Positions 1-4,191 of a stretch of 6,851 bases of DNA are shown one piece after another (positions within the stretch are counted from its first letter, which is position 1; the number at the start of each line of letters is the position of its first letter). Both the position numbers and the translations under genes were made by a program. Source of the stretch: CAIKZJ01 sp964626015 (GTDB taxonomy: Bacteria > Bacteroidota > Ignavibacteria > Tepidaquicellales > Tepidaquicellaceae); the NCBI GenBank assembly GCA_964626015.1, contig CAZVCC010000096.1, positions 1-6,851 on the forward strand, written 5' to 3'. The notes beneath the pieces were generated by a model. That model was not told the DNA's origin. It saw only the letters and a list, made by a program, of their open reading frames with translations, and ran no database searches.

Positions 1-1154
1 AATTCAGCTATCTCTTTTACGGCATTAATGGCTATATCGATTTGTTCTTCAGTATTAAAAGGACCGATACTTAAACGGACAGTGCCGTGGATTTTATCAG
101 TTCCTAAAACTGTATGAACATTCGGCGCACATTGTAAACCCGTACGGCAGGCAATATTATAGTCAACATCAAGTATTGTACCGACATCCCCTGCTTCAAA
201 ACCCTTTACGTTAAAACATAGTACAGGATTACGATTTTCATTACCATCTGCACAGTATGTTATAACATTTTCTACATTCTGAATCCCGTTCCTCAGTTTA
301 TTCCACAATTCCATTTCTTTGTTATGAATGTTTTCTATACCGTTCGAAAGAATCCATTTTACTCCTGCATTCAATCCTGCTACACCGAGAAGGTTTAGTG
401 TACCGCACTCAAGACGGTATGGAAATTCTTCAAGATGTGTCTTCTGTGCTGAACGGACACCTGTTCCTCCATACCGTGTATATTTCACTGGTACATTGTC
501 CATAACGTATGAACCGCCGATACCCGTAGGACCCATAAGACATTTATGACCTGTAAATACTACAACGTCAATTCCCATTGCCTGCATGTCGATTGGTACG
601 GCACCAGCACTTTGAGTCGTATCTACTACCAGTAATACACCGGCTTCTTTGCATATCTTACCAATTTCTGCAATCGGCTGTATCGTTCCGATAACATTCG
701 AGCAGTGATTTATAACTGCCATCTTCGTGTTATTGCGTAATGCTTTCTTAATATCATCTGGATTAATATATCCCTGTTCATCGAACGTTATGTGAGTAAC
801 CTGTATGAGTCCGTTCATTTCCAGATGATGTAAAGGACGCAGGACAGAATTATGTTCAAGCATTGTTGTTATGACGTGGTCTCCCTGCATTACTAATCCC
901 TGAATTATCATATTTAGGGAATCACTTGCGTTATAACTGAATGTTAACCTGTTTACATCGCCTCCGGCATTAAAGAATTCAGTCAATAGTTTTCGTGTGC
1001 CCATTACCATCTCTTCAGCTTTAATGGCATCGTCAAATCCTGACCTTCCGGGGCTGACTCCATTTTCCCTGTAAAAACTATCCATGAATTTATACACACT
1101 TTCAGGTTTGGGATATGTTGTTGCAGAATTATCGAGATATATTATTTCGTTCAT
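1..1154 (-). CDS. Class V aminotransferase-fold cysteine desulfurase (3' end outside window)
   Basis: This is a PLP enzyme that would remove sulfur from cysteine as an enzyme-bound persulfide, leaving alanine, in the cytosol. Reading from the ATG at 1154 gives 384 residues with no stop, so the C-terminus lies beyond base 1. Family members are around 380 residues, so little should be missing. Visible landmarks are the N-terminal YLDNSATTYPKP, a PLP-stacking His101 (LEHNS), Asp178 and Gln181 in VVDTTQSAG, the Schiff-base Lys204 in TGHKCLMGPTG, the presumed persulfide-forming Cys342 in CRTGLQCAP, and substrate-binding Arg360 in GTVRLSIG. The RTG-x-x-CAP setting is closer to SufS/CsdA-like enzymes and the EF2568-type subfamily than to IscS. 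It starts 41 bases after the dsrK-like stop on the same strand, with no obvious promoter or strong ribosome-binding site, so it probably belongs to the dsr operon. The family call is firm. The identity of its sulfur acceptor is unknown, and DsrC is a candidate by context only. Confidence 0.9.
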   Translation of the reverse strand, partial: MNEIIYLDNSATTYPKPESVYKFMDSFYRENGVSPGRSGFDDAIKAEEMVMGTRKLLTEFFNAGGDVNRLTFSYNASDSLNMIIQGLVMQGDHVITTMLEHNSVLRPLHHLEMNGLIQVTHITFDEQGYINPDDIKKALRNNTKMAVINHCSNVIGTIQPIAEIGKICKEAGVLLVVDTTQSAGAVPIDMQAMGIDVVVFTGHKCLMGPTGIGGSYVMDNVPVKYTRYGGTGVRSAQKTHLEEFPYRLECGTLNLLGVAGLNAGVKWILSNGIENIHNKEMELWNKLRNGIQNVENVITYCADGNENRNPVLCFNVKGFEAGDVGTILDVDYNIACRTGLQCAPNVHTVLGTDKIHGTVRLSIGPFNTEEQIDIAINAVKEIAE

Positions 1155-1195
1155 AATATTAGTTTAGTTTCTTATATGATTTATGTAGTAATTCT

Positions 1196-2491
1196 TTATT
1201 TTTCAAGAACAATTGCGTCAGCAACAATTTCAGAAAGGGTTTTTACCTGCACCCCAAGCTTAAACTTATTGTCAATCTGCATCAGCTGGTCAACACAATT
1301 ATGACAAGGCGTTACAACAACTGATGCTCCTGTTTTACGTATCTGGTCTGCTTTTATTTCGGCAATTTTCATTCTCCTCTCATTGTATTCACTCATTGCA
1401 AGCTGGCCTCCGCCTCCTCCGCAGCAGAAATTTTCCGTACCGCTCGGAGTCATTTCAACAAACCTGCTTGCTGCATGTTTTAGAATGTATCGCTGCTGGT
1501 CGATAATGCCTCCCTCCCTCACTAAATTGCACGGGTCGTGAAGCGTTACTATTTCCTTATTTATTTCTTTATTAAGTTTTATCTTCCCCTGTTGTATATA
1601 TTCTGCAATTAACTCAACTGAAGTGATTACATCAAAAGAATATTCCTTTTGAATATAATTCGGTCCTTCCCAGCGGAACGCTCTTGAGCCGTGACCGCAT
1701 TCAGCAAGCACACAACGATTTGCTTTTAATTTAAGCACTTCATCATATAATCTTTGTGAAATTGTTTTTGCCTCATCAGGGTTGGACGTAAAATAAGCAT
1801 AGTTTGTAACATCATACATTGCAGTTGAAAGCGTCCAGCTTTCTTTTGCCGCATAGAATATCTTAGCCATCGCTGTAATTGAAAGCGGAAAAAATTTTGG
1901 CTCGCGCGGATTTAGTGTATAAAGAATGTTAACATCCGGTACATTAAGCGGTATTGAAGCCTGTTCGTCATCCACTTCGGCTTTCAGCTCATCTTCTAAC
2001 CATGCTAATGTATCCGTAAATTCTTCTGTCGGAATTGACATGTTATTACCTGAGTTAATCGCAGCATTAACTGTCGATTGTAGTGACGCGGGAACAAGGT
2101 CCATCGCTGAAAGCATTCCCCTTCCCTGTCTTACGAGGTAGGCAATATCAATGCCTATGGAACAATGTTTCGTGCATCTTCCGCATAAAGTACACGAACC
2201 AAACATCTGGTCAATCATTTCATCGGACATTTTTTCATCTAACTCCCTTGCACCTGTAAGCCCGGGAAAGTGTTTTCCTGTAAATGTACAATAACGCCTG
2301 TAAATGGAAGAGATGAGTTCTACCTTGTGTGCAGGAATGTATTGCTCTTCTCTTGTTGCGAGATAATATAAACAACTCTCCGCACACAGTCCGCAGTGAA
2401 CACAGCTGTTCAGGTATGAAATAAGTTTACTGTCCTGTTGTTCGGAAAGAATCCTTGTTGCTTTATCTATTTTATCATTTGAATTTTTCAT
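1196..2491 (-). CDS. dsrK: DsrK-like iron-sulfur protein (HdrD-type heterodisulfide/DsrC reductase subunit)
   Basis: This is probably the cytosolic catalytic subunit of a DsrMK membrane complex, acting on the DsrC trisulfide or disulfide. From the chosen start it is 431 residues. Two 4Fe-4S motifs come first: CVHCGLCAESC (Cys30, 33, 36, 40) and CTLCGRCTKHC (Cys100, 103, 106, 110). A degenerate first CCG-like stretch follows, AECGHGSRAF near residue 263, a form I associate with DsrK. The last domain is a full CCG domain: DPCNLVREGG (Cys321), FCCGGGGG (Cys356/357) and PCHNC (Cys396/399). It binds the non-cubane 4Fe-4S active-site cluster in heterodisulfide reductases. I prefer the ATG at 2491 because it overlaps the upstream TGA as ATGA and has AGGGGG eight bases before it. 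An in-frame ATG at 2533 would add 14 unconvincing residues. It lies between the dsrM-like and cysteine desulfurase genes. A generic HdrD/GlpC-like role is the alternative, but adjacency to dsrC favours DsrK. Confidence 0.86.
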   Translation of the reverse strand: MKNSNDKIDKATRILSEQQDSKLISYLNSCVHCGLCAESCLYYLATREEQYIPAHKVELISSIYRRYCTFTGKHFPGLTGARELDEKMSDEMIDQMFGSCTLCGRCTKHCSIGIDIAYLVRQGRGMLSAMDLVPASLQSTVNAAINSGNNMSIPTEEFTDTLAWLEDELKAEVDDEQASIPLNVPDVNILYTLNPREPKFFPLSITAMAKIFYAAKESWTLSTAMYDVTNYAYFTSNPDEAKTISQRLYDEVLKLKANRCVLAECGHGSRAFRWEGPNYIQKEYSFDVITSVELIAEYIQQGKIKLNKEINKEIVTLHDPCNLVREGGIIDQQRYILKHAASRFVEMTPSGTENFCCGGGGGQLAMSEYNERRMKIAEIKADQIRKTGASVVVTPCHNCVDQLMQIDNKFKLGVQVKTLSEIVADAIVLEK

Positions 2492-3120
2492 TCGATATGC
2501 CCCCTGCTTTTTAAAGGCCAGATTCCCCGCCATCCATAGAAGAATCCAAGGTGATATCGTGCAGCAAAGAAATACAAAGAATGTTTAAGCTTTCCAAGAG
2601 GCAGATACAAAAACAATAAACTGATGCATATAAAATAGTAAGGTGAAAAAGATTCTTCCAAAAGTACTACAAGAGTCAATATCTGAAAACCTGTAACAAT
2701 CAAATTTGATACGTAGTCGTCAGGATTTGAAAGATTTCTTAGTTTACTTAATGCAATTCGCTTCACAAATATACCCAAACCGCTAAGGCTTGATGCAGCT
2801 AAAAAACATACTAAAATCCATTGTATTGAATCTGCAAAACTGACATTTAAAAGTAACAAAAAGTAAAGAGCAATACATACAAAAGTACCTGTATGATACA
2901 GAAGCCCCGCTGTATATGTCGGTAAATGTAAAAATGCAGACTCTTTTATAAGCGGGTTCATCGCTCCGGTAAAAGAATAACCTATTGCAGCTTTCAGGTT
3001 ACCTCTTTTATTGGAATAATCTTTTGGTGAGCCAAGTCTTATAAGCCTTATAAAATGAAAGCTCAATACTATAAAACAAATCAGAAATGCTGAAAGTGAA
3101 ATTGCTTTATATAAAGTCAT
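2488..3120 (-). CDS. dsrM: DsrM-like membrane cytochrome b subunit (NarI-type fold)
   Basis: This is probably the quinone-facing membrane partner of the DsrK-like protein, carrying electrons between menaquinone and DsrK through b hemes. The 210-residue product is strongly hydrophobic with about five membrane segments, near residues 6-28, 66-94, 97-120, 138-156 and 160-176 or slightly beyond. That matches the five-helix NarI/DsrM/HdrE layout. Candidate axial heme ligands are His65 and His76 around the second segment and His180 and His190 after the last; the assignment is inferred from spacing. The C-terminus is short and basic (GWRGIWPLKSRG) and probably cytosolic. It is smaller than many DsrM proteins, which often exceed 240 residues. 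It starts 15 bases after the dsrC stop, and its TGA overlaps the preferred dsrK ATG, which suggests translational coupling and equal stoichiometry. Identity rests on topology and neighbours more than on residue motifs. Confidence 0.75.
   Translation of the reverse strand: MTLYKAISLSAFLICFIVLSFHFIRLIRLGSPKDYSNKRGNLKAAIGYSFTGAMNPLIKESAFLHLPTYTAGLLYHTGTFVCIALYFLLLLNVSFADSIQWILVCFLAASSLSGLGIFVKRIALSKLRNLSNPDDYVSNLIVTGFQILTLVVLLEESFSPYYFICISLLFLYLPLGKLKHSLYFFAARYHLGFFYGWRGIWPLKSRGHIE
2500..2505 (-). promoter_or_regulatory. Ribosome-binding site deciding the dsrK start
   Basis: On the minus strand AGGGGG (2505 down to 2500) sits eight bases before the ATG at 2491. It lies inside the end of the dsrM-like gene. 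It is the clearest Shine-Dalgarno-like sequence in the window and supports the ATGA-coupled start over the longer in-frame start at 2533. Confidence 0.5.
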
Positions 3121-3135
3121 ATTAATTTAATTTTG

Positions 3136-3444
3136 CTATACACATCCATCAGGTTTTGGTAAACCTGCAACTCGGCATGCACCGCGTGCAGGACCAAGGG
3201 GAAACAACTCATATATCTCTTTCAGCCTAACACCTGTTACCTGACAAATAGACCGAATCATTGGTGCCATACCTTTTTCTTCCCAGTTTTTACGTATAAA
3301 ATTTACTATTGCCCAGTGTTTTTCGGTTAGCTCTTCGATTCCGTCATACTTAGCAAATAATCTTGCCACTTCTTCATTCCAGATATGTGGGTCTGATAAA
3401 AAACCGTCGCCATCCACCTGAAATACTTTTCCATCTATTTCCAT
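3136..3444 (-). CDS. dsrC: DsrC-type sulfur carrier protein with both redox cysteines
   Basis: This is a small soluble sulfur-carrier protein of the DsrC/TusE/RspA family, 102 residues, close to the family's usual 105-110. The C-terminal arm reads LFPLGPARGAC (Cys90), then RVAGLPKPDGCV, with the penultimate Cys101. This is the CX10C pattern of true DsrC, which forms the intramolecular disulfide and carries the trisulfide made by DsrAB. TusE proteins, used in tRNA thiolation, normally keep only the last cysteine. The protein lacks the short insertion before the LFP motif that many TusE and sulfur-oxidiser DsrC proteins have, so it resembles the sulfate-reducer form. EKHWAIVNFIRKNW and APMIRSICQVTG are the expected core helices. 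An extra Cys67 lies in the RSIC helix. It is the first gene of the operon, followed after 15 bases by the dsrM-like gene. The start at 3444 has no clear Shine-Dalgarno. Family assignment is very firm; its sulfur source and target are unknown. Confidence 0.94.
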   Translation of the reverse strand: MEIDGKVFQVDGDGFLSDPHIWNEEVARLFAKYDGIEELTEKHWAIVNFIRKNWEEKGMAPMIRSICQVTGVRLKEIYELFPLGPARGACRVAGLPKPDGCV

Positions 3445-3600
3445 TTTTGTGATTAAATTTGTAGTGAATAAATTTATAAATGAGACAAACTAATAGAATT
3501 AATCCAAATTAGTAATAATATTCTAAATATTAAATTCATAAGTTTATACAACACATGCAGATTAATCTAAACACTACAAAGCGAATATCAGACATCGTGA

Positions 3601-3611
3601 GCACACGGAAA
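3601..3611. repeat. Inverted copy of the tandem-repeat core word
   Basis: GCACACGGAAA here is the exact reverse complement of TTTCCGTGTGC, which occurs at 3816-3826 and again at 3948-3958 in the downstream tandem repeat. An 11-base exact match in opposite orientation within 350 bases suggests the repeat family is present on both strands of this region. Alternatively the outer copies could pair over a long distance in RNA or DNA. Confidence 0.5.
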
Positions 3612-3650
3612 AACACATGAAGAAATAATCTAACAAGCGGAATATATTTC

Positions 3651-3681
3651 AATAAAATCACTGCAGGAAATCATGCAGTGA
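3651..3681 (-). terminator. Hairpin with T-tract on the minus strand (terminator-like)
   Basis: The arms TCACTGCA (3658-3665) and TGCAGTGA (3674-3681) pair perfectly over eight bases around an eight-base loop. Read on the minus strand, the stem is followed at once by TTTTATT (3657 down to 3651), the form of an intrinsic terminator. No minus-strand gene lies to its right in the window. It would therefore end either a small RNA transcribed leftward from the 3682-3800 area or a leader upstream of dsrC. It could also be an unrelated cruciform. Confidence 0.4.
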
Positions 3682-3699
3682 CGAGAAAAATTTTTCCTT

Positions 3700-3721
3700 T
3701 TAAATAGCGAAAGCTATTTAA
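3700..3721. other. Nine-base-pair hairpin with GAAA tetraloop
   Basis: TTAAATAGC (3700-3708) pairs perfectly with GCTATTTAA (3713-3721). On the plus strand the loop is GAAA, a GNRA tetraloop closed by C-G, which is a stable and common loop in structured RNA. It lies 18 bases after the preceding perfect hairpin, and the flanking CGAG (3682-3685) and CTCG (3731-3734) could enclose it. This spacing suggests a folded RNA element rather than chance, but I do not recognise any known riboswitch or small RNA family in it. Confidence 0.4.
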
Positions 3722-3800
3722 TCTGTAATCCTCGATAGAAAAACGTATCTGCCTGGCGCTGACAGGTCTGGACTATTAATAATATAATATCAGTTTTATC

Positions 3801-4120
3801 GTAATCCTTCTGTTCTTTCCGTGTGCAATCTCTTTCCCTCTTTTCCCGCGGGTAATATTCCAAAGCTCTTAATCCGTGTAAATCAGCTCAATCCGCGATC
3901 ATCCGCGTTCAATTTTATAATCAGTGTTTATCATAAAATATCAGTTCTTTCCGTGTGCAATCTCTTCCCTCTCTTTTCCGCGGGCAATAAATTCATCCTC
4001 TCTATCCGTGTAAACCTGTCTGCCTTCTCGTGGGCAGATCCTCTCAATCCGCGATCATCCGTGTTCAATTTTATTATCAGTGTACATTATAATCCATCTG
4101 ATCTTTGTTGTGCCAATTTC
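3801..4120. repeat. Degenerate tandem repeat, about 132-base period, two units plus a decayed third
   Basis: The 21-base word starting GTTCTTTCCGTGTGC is identical at 3812-3832 and 3944-3964. ATCCGTGTAAA recurs at 3872-3882 and 4004-4014, the same 132-base offset. A 41-base block at 3887-3927 recurs at 4043-4083 with only two mismatches. Its offset is now 156, because the second unit carries a 24-base insertion with a small hairpin. A third, shorter copy is recognisable at 4090-4120, where TAATCCATCTGATCTTT matches TAATCCTTCTGTTCTTT of the first unit. Inside each unit the words TTCCGTG, ATCCGTG, ATCCGCG and ATCCGTG recur at short intervals, so it is a repeat of repeats. It is not a CRISPR, since there are no constant repeats with unrelated spacers. 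Function is unknown; it looks like a dispersed intergenic repeat family. Confidence 0.75.
4019..4038. repeat. Small inverted repeat inserted in the second repeat unit
   Basis: TCTGCC (4019-4024) and GGCAGA (4033-4038) form a six-base-pair stem with an eight-base loop. It falls within the 24 bases that the second tandem unit has and the first lacks, so it appears to be an insertion or a lost segment. A similar TGCCTG...CAGG pair occurs outside the array near 3749-3766, which may be a related palindromic element. Confidence 0.4.
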
Positions 4121-4158
4121 TATAAATTCATTCCCTTTTTGTATTTCAAGTTAAATCC

Positions 4159-4164
4159 TATAAT
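4159..4164 (+). promoter_or_regulatory. Possible -10 element of the large oxidoreductase gene
   Basis: A perfect TATAAT lies 27 bases before the ATG at 4192, which would give a leader of about 20 bases. No good -35 match stands at the right spacing: TTTTTG is 17 bases upstream, TTGTAT only 14. The region is so AT-rich that chance is a real explanation. Confidence 0.28.
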
Positions 4165-4191
4165 CGTAACTTCTTTAAATTAAACTCATTT

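Larger units (their letters stand above)
3445..4191. other. 747-base divergent intergenic region: hairpins and degenerate repeats, no protein gene
   Basis: This stretch separates the dsrC operon (leftward) from the large oxidoreductase gene (rightward), so it must contain both promoters. Bases 3445-3600 are very AT-rich. They include a 10-base palindrome AGATTAATCT at 3559-3568 and no promoter I can assign with confidence. Bases 3651-3734 contain two strong hairpins and a possible CGAG/CTCG closing stem (3682-3685 with 3731-3734). Bases 3801-4120 are a degenerate tandem repeat. Bases 4121-4191 are AT-rich and carry a TATAAT about 28 bases before the large gene. The only long open frame (3821-4183, plus) is made of the repeat and looks spurious. 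Confidence 0.8.

Noticed and set aside
328..549. Plus-strand open frame of 73 codons
   Set aside because: It is antisense to the cysteine desulfurase, whose conserved motifs run straight through it on the minus strand.
3136..3444. TusE (tRNA thiolation) identity for the small sulfur carrier
   Set aside because: Both Cys90 and Cys101 are present, the TusE-type insertion is absent, and it is followed by DsrMK-like genes, so DsrC fits better.
3480..3540. Bacteroidota-type promoter (TTTG and TAnnTTTG) upstream of dsrC
   Set aside because: Several TTTG words and near-matches occur, but none has both elements at the expected spacing, and the AT content makes chance matches likely.
3801..4120. CRISPR array
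   Set aside because: Only two to three long diverged units, with the short words irregularly spaced. There are no constant repeats separated by unique spacers and no cas genes.
3821..4183. Plus-strand open frame of 120 codons in the intergenic region
   Set aside because: It starts with GTG inside the tandem repeat and its product is just the repeat translated (VCNLFP...AGN and LNPRSS.FNFIISV twice). The 132-base period and the 24-base insertion are both multiples of three, which keeps the frame open, but there is no ribosome-binding site or recognisable domain.
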